Positions 45,724-54,874 of a stretch of 64,000 nt of DNA are shown one piece after another. Each line of letters begins with the position of its first letter. Position 1 is the stretch's first letter. The notes under the pieces are model-generated. The model saw only the letters and a list, made by a program, of their open reading frames with translations, was not told the origin of the DNA and did no database searches. Source of the DNA: Nocardioides sp. zg-1308 (GTDB lineage Bacteria > Actinomycetota > Actinomycetes > Propionibacteriales > Nocardioidaceae); NCBI RefSeq assembly GCF_013155375.1, contig NZ_JABJQY010000002.1, positions 1,302,001-1,366,000 of the forward strand, in the 5' to 3' direction. The translations under genes were made by a program, and so were the position numbers.

Positions 45724-47499
45724 GTGAGCAATGACGGCGGGGCGTACGTGCGCCCGCGAGGACAGGCGTGGGGCAACGAGGCCCAACGCGCGGTCCTGCA
45801 TGCCATCGCCGAGGACGTCGCCCGGCGCTCGCGGCACCGGGTGGCGGCCATCGAGGTCCTCCGCTCGGACGGCAACCTCGAGTTCGTCGCGATCGCGGGC
45901 GACGACGACGCGCGGGACCAGCTGCTGGGACGTGCCGCGCCGCTGGCGCTGGACAAGATCATCGCGTTCGGCACGCACATCGGCGGCTGGGTCCACGTGC
46001 CGGAGGAGCGGGTTGACGAGGAGACCCGGGCCTGGATGGCGCAGTACGGCCACACCCCCGACCTGCCCCCGTCCGACGCGCCGGACGGCTGGCGCGCCGA
46101 GGACCGGCTGGTGCGGCTGCTGCAGAACGAGGACGGCGACCTGCGGGCGACCCTCTACCTCGACGAGCCGCTGTCCGGGCTGCGTCCGACGGCCGAGGTG
46201 GTCGACGCCATCAACGCCGAGGTCGAGGTGATGTACGAGGCCGTCGTCAGCATCGTCGAGCGCGAGCTCTACGGCGAGCAGGTCCGCATGGTCACGCAGG
46301 CCCGCACCGCGATCCAGAGCATCCGGCCCGGCCTGGGGGTCGACGACCTCCTGGCCGAGATGGCCGACGCCATGGTCGCCGTCATGGCGCTCGACAGCGT
46401 CGACGTCCTGCTGGCGGGCGCGGGCGCGCCGGAGCTCGAGCCGCACACGGCGTCGCTGGAGGCCGACATGCGCGAGGTCTGGCTGCGGGGCGGTCACGTC
46501 GTGCTGGAGCCGGCGCTGGCGTGGGGCGTTGCCGACGACGCGATCCCGACGCCCGAGGTGATGCGGCGGCTCATGGAGCGGCGCGGGCTGGGCTCCTGGC
46601 TGCTGGTGCCCATCGGGATGGGGGAGGAGTACCTCGGGACGATGGGCCTGGGTCGCACGGTGGGCGGCGCCCGCTGGATCGACTCCGAGATCAACGCCGC
46701 CGCCGCGGTGGCCAGCGACCTCGCGCAGGTCGTCCTCGACGCCCGGCTGATGGAGCGCGAGCGCACGCTCAACGCCGAGCTGCGCGCCATCAGCGACTAC
46801 CGCCGCGACATGGTCAACACCCTGGCGCACGAGCTCCGCAACCCCGTGAGCGTGCTGTGGACCCACATCGAGATGCTCGGCCAGCTGGGCATGGTCTTCG
46901 GCCCGATGCGTGAGTCGATGGCGGCGATGGACCGCGCCACCCGCCGGATCGAGGACATGATCGAGGACCTCCTGGCGCTCGCCGCGGCCAGCGACCCGAC
47001 GCGTGCGACCGAGCCGGTCCCGGTGGACTTCTCGGCCTTGGTGGACGAGGTCTGCGACTTCATGGCGTCCACGGCCGAGCGGGCCGGGGTGGAGCTGCGC
47101 ACGACCGTCGTCGACGACCTGGTCGTGACGGGCGAGGAGAAGGGCCTGCACCGGCTGGTCACCAACCTGCTGTCCAACGCGGTGAAGTACACCGGACCCG
47201 GTGGCAGCGTGACGGTCACCCTGGCGCCCGACACCCAGCAGGGGCGCGACGTCGTCCGGCTCACCTGCTCGGACACGGGCATCGGCATCGACGCCGCCGA
47301 GCTCGCGCACGTCTTCACGCCCTTCTTCCGCTCGGCGAGCCCCGACGCGCGCCGGCGTCCGGGCACCGGTCTGGGCCTGGCGATCACCGAGCGGGTGGCC
47401 GACCGCCACGACGGCACGGTCGAGGTCGAGTCCGTGCTCGGCGCCGGCACGACGTTCACCGTGACGCTGCCGCTCGCGGGACCCGTCGGCGTACGTTGA
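45724..47499 (+). CDS. Soluble sensor histidine kinase with GAF-like N-terminal domain (paralogue 1)
   Basis: 591 residues, no membrane segments. The N-terminal domain (about 20-180) has HAIAEDVARRSRHRVAAIEV and LEFVAIAG. A GAF-like domain follows (about 190-350), then a HisKA/HATPase_c core: H-box LAHELRNPVS (His369), N-box LLSNAVKY, DTGIGI, F-box FTPFFRS and GTGLGLA. It resembles the kinase at 48540 along its length, with the phosphoacceptor at the same residue number. No response regulator is nearby. GTG start; the M15 peptidase gene starts four bases after its stop. Confidence 0.9.
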   Translation: MSNDGGAYVRPRGQAWGNEAQRAVLHAIAEDVARRSRHRVAAIEVLRSDGNLEFVAIAGDDDARDQLLGRAAPLALDKIIAFGTHIGGWVHVPEERVDEETRAWMAQYGHTPDLPPSDAPDGWRAEDRLVRLLQNEDGDLRATLYLDEPLSGLRPTAEVVDAINAEVEVMYEAVVSIVERELYGEQVRMVTQARTAIQSIRPGLGVDDLLAEMADAMVAVMALDSVDVLLAGAGAPELEPHTASLEADMREVWLRGGHVVLEPALAWGVADDAIPTPEVMRRLMERRGLGSWLLVPIGMGEEYLGTMGLGRTVGGARWIDSEINAAAAVASDLAQVVLDARLMERERTLNAELRAISDYRRDMVNTLAHELRNPVSVLWTHIEMLGQLGMVFGPMRESMAAMDRATRRIEDMIEDLLALAAASDPTRATEPVPVDFSALVDEVCDFMASTAERAGVELRTTVVDDLVVTGEEKGLHRLVTNLLSNAVKYTGPGGSVTVTLAPDTQQGRDVVRLTCSDTGIGIDAAELAHVFTPFFRSASPDARRRPGTGLGLAITERVADRHDGTVEVESVLGAGTTFTVTLPLAGPVGVR

Positions 47500-47503
47500 G
47501 CGG

Positions 47504-48361
47504 GTGCTCCCCGATGCCCTCGTCGCCGCGCTGGTCCAGGCCGTGCTCGCGGTCACCGCGCTGCCCGTGGCCCCGGTCGAGCCGGCGGCCGCCCCAGTCG
47601 CGGTCCAGCCCAGCACCGACGGGACCCAGCCCGCACCGGCCACCGGCCCCGGCAGCGTGCCGCCGGCGTGGCTCGGCACCCGCGTGCTGCCCGAGGACCC
47701 GGCGACCGGCTACGGCGAGGTCCGTCCGACCCCGCCGGTGATGCGCGAGCGCCGCTGGACGCTGCCCGACGACGTCCGCATGCTGCCGGGCTCGGGGTTC
47801 GCGAGCAGGGTGGTCTCGCCGGCGCCGGCCCACGTCGTCCGGCGCTCGACGTGGAAGCCGGGGTGCCCCGTGGCGGCGAGCGACCTGGCCTGGCTGCGGC
47901 TCGCGTTCTGGGGCTTCGACGGCCGCCGGCACACCGGCGAGCTGCTGGTGCACGCCTCGGTGGCCGCCGACGTCGTGCAGGTCTTCCGCGCGCTCTACCG
48001 CGTGCGCTTCCCGCAGGAGCAGGTCGGCATCGTCCGGTCCTACGACCCGGACGCCCCGAGCACCGGCGACGGCAACGGCACGGGCGCGTTCGTCTGCCGG
48101 CCCTCGACCGGGGCGACGTACTTCTCCCAGCACGCCTACGGCCTCGCGCTCGACCTCAACTCCTTCCAGAACCCCTACGCCAAGGGCGAGGTCGTGCTGC
48201 CCGAGCTCGCCTCCTCCTACCTCGACCGCCGCCGGGTGCGGTCGGGGATGGTCACCGCCGACGGCCCGGTGGTGCGCGCGTTCGCGCGGATCGGGTGGGA
48301 GTGGGGCGGCGCGTGGCGCTGGTCGAAGGACTACATGCACTTCAGCCAGAACGGCCGCTAG
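47504..48361 (+). CDS. Exported M15-family D-alanyl-D-alanine carboxypeptidase-like protein
   Basis: 285 residues. A hydrophobic N-terminus (LVAALVQAVLAVTALPVAPV) looks like a signal peptide, followed by an Ala/Pro/Thr linker. The C-terminal peptidase domain has the zinc motif SQHAYGLALDLN (His210 and Asp217) and the third ligand in DYMHFS (His279). Such enzymes cut D-Ala peptide stems in the cell wall. GTG start just after kinase 1, so the kinase-peptidase pair is one transcript, hinting at cell-wall signalling. Confidence 0.83.
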   Translation: MLPDALVAALVQAVLAVTALPVAPVEPAAAPVAVQPSTDGTQPAPATGPGSVPPAWLGTRVLPEDPATGYGEVRPTPPVMRERRWTLPDDVRMLPGSGFASRVVSPAPAHVVRRSTWKPGCPVAASDLAWLRLAFWGFDGRRHTGELLVHASVAADVVQVFRALYRVRFPQEQVGIVRSYDPDAPSTGDGNGTGAFVCRPSTGATYFSQHAYGLALDLNSFQNPYAKGEVVLPELASSYLDRRRVRSGMVTADGPVVRAFARIGWEWGGAWRWSKDYMHFSQNGR

Positions 48362-48539
48362 GGCACCTCTGCCGGCTCCCGGTGGCGTCGGGGCGACCGC
48401 TCGCCCACCGCGGCGACGGGTGCTGCGAAGGTCAAGACCTGTCGAAAGCGCCCCGGGACGCTTCGGGCCGCCCCTACCATCGCAGTGGCGGGCCGAGGGG
48501 GACGTCCGCCGGTCGACACGCCCGGGAGGGGGGTGCACC

Positions 48540-50288
48540 ATGCGAGACCTGAGCTGGGGCGGACCCCGGGCGCGCGCACTGCTGCACGACATCGCGGCGG
48601 ACGCCGCGGCGCGGGCCGGGTTCAGGGTCGCCGCCATCGAGGTCGTGCGCCCGCAGGGCCTGCTCGAGTTCGTCGCGATCACCGGCGAGCCCGAGGGCTC
48701 GCGCCAGCTGCTCGGCACCGGCTCGCGCCTCGAGGACATGGTCGCCGCCATCGGTGGCGGCGAGGCCTTCGGCTCCGTCACCTTCGTCGCGGAGGAGTCC
48801 TACGCGCCCGGGCTCGAGGAGCGCCTGCGGGACGGCTCCTGGATCCCGGACATCCCCCGCACCGACGACCCCGGCGACTGGCAGCCGCTCGACATGCTCG
48901 TCGCCGAGGTCCGCGACGAGCGCGGCAGCCTGCGCGCGCTGTTCTACCTCGACGAGCCGTTCGGTCTCAAGCGCCCCTCCCGCGCCGAGCTCGAGGCCTT
49001 GTCGCCGTCCCTGTCGCTCACCCTCAGCACGGTCGTGACCGTGATCGAGCGCGAGGAGTTCGCCCACCTCGTGCGCAGCATCCGCGCGGCCCGCCGGGTC
49101 GTGCAGTCCAGCCCCGCGCGCCACGACGTCAACCACCTGCTGCGCGAGGCGCGGGAGACGCTCCTCGACGCGCTGGCCGTCGACGAGCTGGAGATCCACG
49201 TCTTCCTCGACGAGGAGGTGGACCAACCCGACAGCCTCGGCCTCGAGATCGACGGCGCCGTGTGCCGGGCGCTGCACCAGGCGGCGGCCCGGGCGTGGAC
49301 CGAGCAGCGGGTGGTGATCATCGAGCCGGGCCAGGTGTGGGGCGACACCGCCCTTGCCGCCGAGCACGCCGACTGGTTCACCGCGCCGCTGCTGCAGCTC
49401 GGCTACGAGGCGCTCGTCATCGCGCCGATGGGTGTCGACGACGACGTCCTGGGCATGCTGCTGTGCGCGCGGCGCACCGGCTCCCGGCGTTGGACCGACG
49501 GGGAGGGGCTCGCGGCGCTCGAGCTCGGGCACGACCTGGGCCGCGCCGTCGCCAACGCCCACGCCACCCAGCGCGAGCGGCGCCTGCTCGAGGAGCTGCG
49601 CGAGCTCGAGGCGGCCCGCCACTGGTTCCTGCGCGAGCTGACCCACGAGATCAACAACCCGATGACCGTCATCGCGGCCAACGCCGAGTTCCTCGCCACC
49701 AACCCGGCCGCCGACGACCGCGACGTACGCCGTGCGCAGGCGATCCTGCGGGGCACCGAGCGCCTCGGCGACCTGCTCCAGGGGCTCTCGATGCTGTCGC
49801 GGGTGAGCGACCCGCACCGCCCGCCGACGATGGAGCGCTTCGACCTCGTCGGCGTCGTCGAGGAGACCATCTCGTCGATGGCGGCCGTCGCCGAGAAGGC
49901 CGGCATCACCCTCCACGTCGTCGGCGACACCACGGGAGCCTTCGTGCTCGGCGACGTGCGCGAGATCGCCGGCGCGGTCACCAACCTCGTCGACAACGCG
50001 GTGAAGTACTCCGACCCCGACCACGAGATCTGGCTGGGGGTCGAGCGTCGGGAGGACGGCGGCCTCACGTTCAGCTGCCGCGACGAGGGGATCGGCATCT
50101 CCGAGGCCGACCAGGCCAACCTCTTCGCCCCGCTCTTCCGCTCGACCAACGACCAGGCGCTCCTCCGCCCCGGCACCGGGCTCGGCCTCGGCATCGTGCG
50201 CGAGATCATGCAGCGCCACGGCGGCTCGGTGGAGATCAGCTCGGCGCTGGGCCACGGCACGACCGTGCGCCTGCACTTCCGGCCCTAG
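48540..50288 (+). CDS. Soluble sensor histidine kinase with GAF-like N-terminal domain (paralogue 2)
   Basis: 582 residues. RALLHDIAADAAARAGFRVA and LLEFVAITGEPEGSRQLLG match paralogue 1 closely. The kinase core has LTHEINNPMT (His369), LVDNAVKYS, DEGIGI, FAPLFRS and GTGLGLG. No membrane helices. The ATG at 48540 has GGGAGGGGGG upstream. The two kinases flank the M15 peptidase gene and probably arose by duplication. The regulator must be encoded elsewhere. Its TAG stop shares CTAG with the convergent sirtuin stop. Confidence 0.9.
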   Translation: MRDLSWGGPRARALLHDIAADAAARAGFRVAAIEVVRPQGLLEFVAITGEPEGSRQLLGTGSRLEDMVAAIGGGEAFGSVTFVAEESYAPGLEERLRDGSWIPDIPRTDDPGDWQPLDMLVAEVRDERGSLRALFYLDEPFGLKRPSRAELEALSPSLSLTLSTVVTVIEREEFAHLVRSIRAARRVVQSSPARHDVNHLLREARETLLDALAVDELEIHVFLDEEVDQPDSLGLEIDGAVCRALHQAAARAWTEQRVVIIEPGQVWGDTALAAEHADWFTAPLLQLGYEALVIAPMGVDDDVLGMLLCARRTGSRRWTDGEGLAALELGHDLGRAVANAHATQRERRLLEELRELEAARHWFLRELTHEINNPMTVIAANAEFLATNPAADDRDVRRAQAILRGTERLGDLLQGLSMLSRVSDPHRPPTMERFDLVGVVEETISSMAAVAEKAGITLHVVGDTTGAFVLGDVREIAGAVTNLVDNAVKYSDPDHEIWLGVERREDGGLTFSCRDEGIGISEADQANLFAPLFRSTNDQALLRPGTGLGLGIVREIMQRHGGSVEISSALGHGTTVRLHFRP

Positions 50289-51010
50289 CGCGGCCCCCGA
50301 GCCCGGCCCCGGCCCGACGACCCGGTGAGCACCTCGCCGACCCAGGCCGGCACCAGCCGCGTCGCGGGACCGGTGCGCGACTCCGCGAAGTCGGTCGCGC
50401 CCGCACTCGGCTCGAGGTTGAGCTCGAGGGTCGCGCCGCGGGCCCAGTGCACGAACGCGGCCGCCGGGTAGACCAGGCCCGAGGTGCCGATCGAGACGAA
50501 GAGGTCAGAGTGCTCCAGCGCCTCCTCGACGACGTCCATGCCGTAGGGGAGCTCCCCGAACCACACGATGTCGGGGCGCAGCGTCGCCGCGCCGCACGCC
50601 GGGCACGGAGGCCGGTCGGCCAGCGGGCCCGACCAGTCGTGCCGCTCGTCGCAGGTCGTGCACCACGCCGAGCGCAGCCGCCCGTGGACGTGGTGGACCC
50701 GTCGCGAGCCGGCCCGCTCGTGGAGGTCGTCGACGTTCTGGGTGACGACCAGCAGGTCGTCCCCGAGCTCCGCCTCGAGCCGCGCGAGGGCCCGGTGGGC
50801 GGCGTTGGGCTCGACCCGGGAGAGCGCCGCCCGCCGCTCGTCGTAGAAGCGCTGCACGAGGTCCGGGTCGTCGGCGTACGCCTCGGGGGTCGCCACCTGC
50901 ATGGGGTCGTGGCCCTCCCACAGCCCGTCGGCGTCACGGAACGTCGGCAGCCCGCTCTCGGCGGAGATCCCGGCTCCGGTGAGGACGACGATGCGCGTGT
51001 GGCGAGCCAT
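50285..51010 (-). CDS. NAD-dependent deacylase, class III sirtuin
   Basis: 241 residues. NAD site LTGAGISAESGLPTFRD; catalytic His109 in VHHVHG; structural zinc cysteines CTTC and CPAC; VTQNVDDLHERAG and VSIGTSGLVYPAA complete the Rossmann part. Tyr56 and Arg59 in FYDERR match the Tyr-x-x-Arg pair that lets SIRT5/CobB-like enzymes remove succinyl and malonyl groups, so acidic acyl-lysine is a likely substrate. The C-terminal tail is Gly/Arg-rich. It is divergent from the amidohydrolase operon. Confidence 0.95.
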   Translation of the reverse strand: MARHTRIVVLTGAGISAESGLPTFRDADGLWEGHDPMQVATPEAYADDPDLVQRFYDERRAALSRVEPNAAHRALARLEAELGDDLLVVTQNVDDLHERAGSRRVHHVHGRLRSAWCTTCDERHDWSGPLADRPPCPACGAATLRPDIVWFGELPYGMDVVEEALEHSDLFVSIGTSGLVYPAAAFVHWARGATLELNLEPSAGATDFAESRTGPATRLVPAWVGEVLTGSSGRGRARGPR

Positions 51011-51089
51011 GCCCCAGTCCTACCAGCCGTTCACCCTCAGGGGTGCCGCCGCGTGGAGCGCGCCTCCGCACTCCGGTAGACAGACCGCC

Positions 51090-51893
51090 ATGACGGACTT
51101 GGGAGGGACGTCGGACGCTGTCGCGTTCGAGGGAGAGTGGCACGGTCCGGTGGTCGCGACGTCGGTGCACGCCGGCCACGGGCTGAGGCCCGAGATCGCC
51201 GAGGCGATGGTGCTCGAGGAGTCCGAGCGGCTGCGCGAGGAGGACCCGCACACCGACCGCATCGCGGCCGTCGTCCCCGACCGGGTGGTGACGTCGCGGT
51301 CCCGCTTCGAGGCCGACCTCAACCGGCCGCGCCGCGAGGCGGTCTACCGCAAGCCCGAGGACTGCTGGGGGCTCGAGGTGTGGCGCGACGGCGTGCTCTC
51401 CGACGAGCTCTTCGAGGGCAGCCTGGCGACCTACGACGCCTTCTACGACGCCCTTGCGCCGCGCCTCGACGCTCTGGCCGAGCGCGGCCCGTTCGTGCTG
51501 CTCGACGTGCACTCCTACAACCACCGCCGCGACGGGGCCGACGGCCCGCCGGCCCCGGCGGTCGACAACCCGGAGGTCAACGTCGGCACCGGCAGCCTCG
51601 ACCACGACCTGTTCGGTCCGCTGGTCGAGCGCTTCACCGCCGACCTCCGTGACGCGTCCGTGGGCTGCGGTCCGCTCGACGCGCGCGAGAACGTCGCCTT
51701 CGAGGGCCGCAACCTCGCGTGGTGGGTGCACGACCGCTACCCGCGCGTGGGCTGCGTGCTAGCGCTCGAGTTCAAGAAGACGTTCATGGACGAGTGGTCG
51801 GGCGAGGTGGACGAGGGTCGCCTCGAGGCCGTCCGGAAGGGCCTCGCCGCCGCCCTGCCCGGGCTCCACGACGAGCTGGAGAGGCTGAGGTGA
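51090..51893 (+). CDS. N-formylglutamate amidohydrolase family protein
   Basis: 267 residues. The family motifs are TSVHAGHGLRPEI (zinc His near the N-terminus), DLNRPRREAVYRKP (substrate Arg), LLDVHSYNHRRDG (catalytic His-Ser/His) and VALEFKKTFMDEW-like LALEFKKTFMDEW. Classical HutG works in histidine breakdown, but no hut gene is here. Its stop overlaps the GTG of the QEGLA gene, forming a three-gene unit with an ATP-grasp ligase. It probably hydrolyses an N-acyl amino acid or amide in that pathway. Substrate unknown. Confidence 0.87.
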   Translation: MTDLGGTSDAVAFEGEWHGPVVATSVHAGHGLRPEIAEAMVLEESERLREEDPHTDRIAAVVPDRVVTSRSRFEADLNRPRREAVYRKPEDCWGLEVWRDGVLSDELFEGSLATYDAFYDALAPRLDALAERGPFVLLDVHSYNHRRDGADGPPAPAVDNPEVNVGTGSLDHDLFGPLVERFTADLRDASVGCGPLDARENVAFEGRNLAWWVHDRYPRVGCVLALEFKKTFMDEWSGEVDEGRLEAVRKGLAAALPGLHDELERLR

Positions 51894-53068
51894 GCGACGA
51901 GGATGAGCATCCGTCGCTGAGCGCCGCCGACCTCGCCGTCGACCACCGCCTCTCGCTGCTCGCCCAGAGCTTCCGCTTCCTCCTCGACGTCACGCCCGTC
52001 GACGCCGACGACCTGCGCGACGACTTCCTCGAGGGCCGGGACCGCGACCCGGTCTTCACCTACCGCGAGCTCGAGACCGACCCGGCCGTGGTGCGTGCCG
52101 AGCTGGACGGGATCACCCCGGGCGAGGTGGAGGACCCGGTGCTCGCGCAGCTCCTGCGCGCCAAGCACCGGGAGATGGAGCTCCAGCTCGACATGCTGGA
52201 GGCGCGCAACACCGACGACTTCCTGCCGCTCAGCGTCGAGCTGTACGGCGCCGTGTCCCCCGCGCTGCGCACCCGGGCCGAGGCGCTGCTGACGGACATC
52301 ACCCGCACCGAGCCGAGCGACGACCCGCTGGACGCCGACGAGTTCCTGGCGCTGGCCGAGGAGGAGATCGCCCGCTACCGCGCCGAGGACCCGGACCTCG
52401 ACATGCACGCCGAGGTCCGCTCGGACGTCAACGGCGTGATGGTCTCCGGCGACGTGCTGCTCATCGGTCCGGAGACCAAGGTGCAGCGGGCGCGGGCCCA
52501 GGCCCTGCTGCACCACGAGGTCGGCACGCACCTCGTGACGCAGGCCAACGGCAGCCACCAGCCGGTCAAGGTCCTCGGCGTCGGGCTCGCCGGCTACGAC
52601 GAGACGCAGGAGGGCCTGGCCGTCCTCGCCGAGATCGCGTGCGGCGGGCTGACGGCGTTCCGGCTGCGCCAGCTGGCCAGCCGCGTCGTGACCGTGCACC
52701 GGATGATCGGCGGGGCGAGCTTCGCCGAGGCGCACGAGGCGCTCGTCGCGGACGACTTCCGCGCCGGCAGTGCCTGGACCACGGTGATGCGGGTCTACCG
52801 CTCCGGCGGGATGACCAAGGACGCGATCTACCTCCGCGGCCTCGTCGAGCTGCTCGACCACCTCGGGTCGGGCGGCTCGCTCGACCGGCTGTGGCTCGGG
52901 AAGTTCTCGCTGCGCGACCTGCCCCTCATCGGCGACCTCGAGGACCGCGGGCTGCTCCGGCCGCCGCGCGTCCTGCCCCGATACCTGCACGACCCGGACG
53001 CCCACGCCCACCTCGCGCGGGCGGCCGGGACCGAAGACCTCAGCACACTCCTGGAGGAGCACGCATGA
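51890..53068 (+). CDS. DUF1704 / QEGLA-motif putative metallopeptidase
   Basis: 392 residues. A helical N-terminal region (to about 190) precedes a gluzincin-like site. HEVGTH at 209-214 gives two zinc His and the catalytic Glu210. Gln240-Glu241-Gly-Leu-Ala244 (the QEGLA motif) supplies the third ligand. The family is annotated for modulating flavohemoglobin expression. Its eukaryotic relatives (MATCAP/KIAA0895-type, DUF1704) are tyrosine carboxypeptidases, so a C-terminal amino-acid-cutting role is plausible here. GTG start overlapping the amidohydrolase stop; the ATP-grasp ATG overlaps its end. Confidence 0.88.
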   Translation: MSDEDEHPSLSAADLAVDHRLSLLAQSFRFLLDVTPVDADDLRDDFLEGRDRDPVFTYRELETDPAVVRAELDGITPGEVEDPVLAQLLRAKHREMELQLDMLEARNTDDFLPLSVELYGAVSPALRTRAEALLTDITRTEPSDDPLDADEFLALAEEEIARYRAEDPDLDMHAEVRSDVNGVMVSGDVLLIGPETKVQRARAQALLHHEVGTHLVTQANGSHQPVKVLGVGLAGYDETQEGLAVLAEIACGGLTAFRLRQLASRVVTVHRMIGGASFAEAHEALVADDFRAGSAWTTVMRVYRSGGMTKDAIYLRGLVELLDHLGSGGSLDRLWLGKFSLRDLPLIGDLEDRGLLRPPRVLPRYLHDPDAHAHLARAAGTEDLSTLLEEHA

Positions 53069-54105
53069 AGATCGGGTTCGTCGTCAACGACATCGAGACG
53101 GAGAAGGCGGAGTACACGACCAACCGCCTGGCCATGGCGGCCAAGGAGATGGGCCACGAGGCCTGGTACATGGGCATCGGCGACTTCGCCTACGAGCCGG
53201 ACGGGTCGCTGAGCACCCGGGCCCGGGCCGGTGACGCCAAGACGTACCGCTCCCTCGAGCGCCACCTCGCCGACGTGCAGAAGCCTGACGTCGAGCAGCT
53301 CCTCGGGCTCGACGAGTTCGACGTCGTCATGCTGCGCAACGACCCGGCCGACGACGCCGAGTCGGACCCGTGGCGCAACAACGCGGGCGTCGCCTTCGGC
53401 CAGCTGATCGCCTCGAGCGGCGTGCTCGTGGTCAACGACCCGACCAGCCTTGCCAACGCGCTGTCCAAGGCGTACTTCCAGCACTTCCCCGAGGTGGTGC
53501 GGCCCCGGACCCTCATCTCGCGCGACCAGGGGATGATCGAGGCCTTCATCAAGGAGCTCGGCGGCAAGGCCGTCCTCAAGCCCCTGCAGGGATCCGGCGG
53601 CGCGGGCGTGTTCCTCGTCGACCGCAAGGAGGCGCCCAACCTCACGCAGATCATCGAGGCGATCTCCCGCGACGGCTACGTCGTGGCCCAGGAGTACCTC
53701 CCCGAGGCGGTCAACGGCGACGTCCGCCTGTTCGTGATGAACGGCGAGCCGCTGGTGCACCAGGGCGAGTACGCCGCCTTCCGCCGCAGCAACAAGACCA
53801 AGGACATCCGCTCCAACATGTCCGCCGGCGGCACGGCCGAGAAGGTCACCGTCACCGACGAGATGCTCGCGATGGTCGAGGTGGTGCGCCCCAAGCTGGT
53901 CGCCGACGGCATGTTCCTCGTCGGACTCGACATCGTCGGCGACAAGCTGATGGAGATCAACGTCTTCAGCCCGGGCGGCCTCGGCAGCGCCCAGGCGCTC
54001 TACGACGTGAACTTCGCCCCGGCGGTCATCGGCGAGCTCGAGCGCAAGATCAACATCCGGCGGCACTACCCGGAGATCGACAACCACAGCCTCGCGACGA
54101 GCTGA
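53065..54105 (+). CDS. Glutathione synthetase-like ATP-grasp ligase
   Basis: 346 residues. MKIGFVVNDIETEKAEYTTN opens the GshB-like N-domain. KAVLKPLQGSGGAGVFLV is the ATP lid, with EYLPEAVNGDVRLFVMNGEP and DIVGDKLMEINVFSPGGLG as the magnesium and nucleotide residues (Glu and Asn in MEINV). The fold makes a peptide or amide bond through an acyl phosphate. Actinobacteria generally use mycothiol and lack a gamma-glutamylcysteine ligase partner; none is here. The product is therefore probably not glutathione but another small peptide or conjugate. Confidence 0.86.
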   Translation: MKIGFVVNDIETEKAEYTTNRLAMAAKEMGHEAWYMGIGDFAYEPDGSLSTRARAGDAKTYRSLERHLADVQKPDVEQLLGLDEFDVVMLRNDPADDAESDPWRNNAGVAFGQLIASSGVLVVNDPTSLANALSKAYFQHFPEVVRPRTLISRDQGMIEAFIKELGGKAVLKPLQGSGGAGVFLVDRKEAPNLTQIIEAISRDGYVVAQEYLPEAVNGDVRLFVMNGEPLVHQGEYAAFRRSNKTKDIRSNMSAGGTAEKVTVTDEMLAMVEVVRPKLVADGMFLVGLDIVGDKLMEINVFSPGGLGSAQALYDVNFAPAVIGELERKINIRRHYPEIDNHSLATS

Positions 54106-54153
54106 GGCTCACGCCGGCAGCCCCCGGGTGGCACCGGGTGGCGCGGCGACCGG

Positions 54154-54846
54154 TCACTGCAGGAGCGGCGGGTGGAGGTGCTTGGTCGTCCCGGCCCGGA
54201 AGAGCCGGGCCGGTCGCCCTCCGTCACGGGTGGTGGTCGCCCCGGTCGGCTCCAGGAACCCCGCCGTCCCGGTGACCTTGCGGTGGAAGTTCCGCGGGTC
54301 CAGGGACGTGCCCCACACGACCTCGTAGACGTGCCGCAGCTCCGTGACCGTGAACTCCTCGCCGCAGAACGCCGTCGCCAGGGGTGTGTACTCGAGCTTC
54401 GCGCGTGCCCGCTCAACGCCGTCGGCCAGGATCGCCGAGTGGTCGAAGGCCAGCGCGTCGTCGGTCCCGAGCAGCCGGCTGACCGGCTGCCACCGGGCGT
54501 CCGCCGCGTCCGTCCCCGCAGTGGGCGTGGGCAGGTCGGCGGCCAGGGCGATGTAGGCCACGGTCACGGTGCGCATCCGCGGGTCCCGGTCGGGTGCGCC
54601 GTACGAACCGAGCTGCTCGAGGTGGAAGCGGTCGGCCGAGAGACCGGTCTCCTCCCGGAGCTCGCGCTCCGCGGCGTCCGGCAGGTCCTCGTCCGGCCGG
54701 AGGAAGCCGCCCGGCAGGGCCCACCGACCCCGGTGCGGCTCCTCCCCTCGACGGATGGTCAGCGCCTGCAGCTGGTCGTCCCGCACCGTGAGGACCACGA
54801 GGTCGACGGTGACGGCGACGGGGGCGTGCTCGTCGGGGTCGGTCAT
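54154..54846 (-). CDS. Nudix hydrolase with NrtR-type winged-helix domain, probable NAD-metabolism regulator
   Basis: 230 residues. The Nudix domain (about 8-145) has a complete Nudix box running from GGFLRPDEDLPDAAEREL through REETGL, so it may still hydrolyse or bind ADP-ribose-like ligands. The C-terminal region, with LEYTPLATAFCGEEFTVTEL, VYEVVWGTSLDPRNFHRKV and a basic end (GGRPARLFR), is the NrtR winged helix. NrtR repressors sense ADP-ribose and control NAD genes. It is divergent from an SPFH gene and a NAD kinase-like gene, with a 23-base palindrome between them, which strongly supports a repressor role. Confidence 0.88.
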   Translation of the reverse strand: MTDPDEHAPVAVTVDLVVLTVRDDQLQALTIRRGEEPHRGRWALPGGFLRPDEDLPDAAERELREETGLSADRFHLEQLGSYGAPDRDPRMRTVTVAYIALAADLPTPTAGTDAADARWQPVSRLLGTDDALAFDHSAILADGVERARAKLEYTPLATAFCGEEFTVTELRHVYEVVWGTSLDPRNFHRKVTGTAGFLEPTGATTTRDGGRPARLFRAGTTKHLHPPLLQ

Positions 54847-54874
54847 GACGGCAGCCTACCGACTTAGTGTCGAC

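Noticed and set aside
53065..54105. True glutathione synthetase
   Set aside because: No gamma-glutamylcysteine ligase gene accompanies it, and the neighbours suggest a different product; only the fold is supported.
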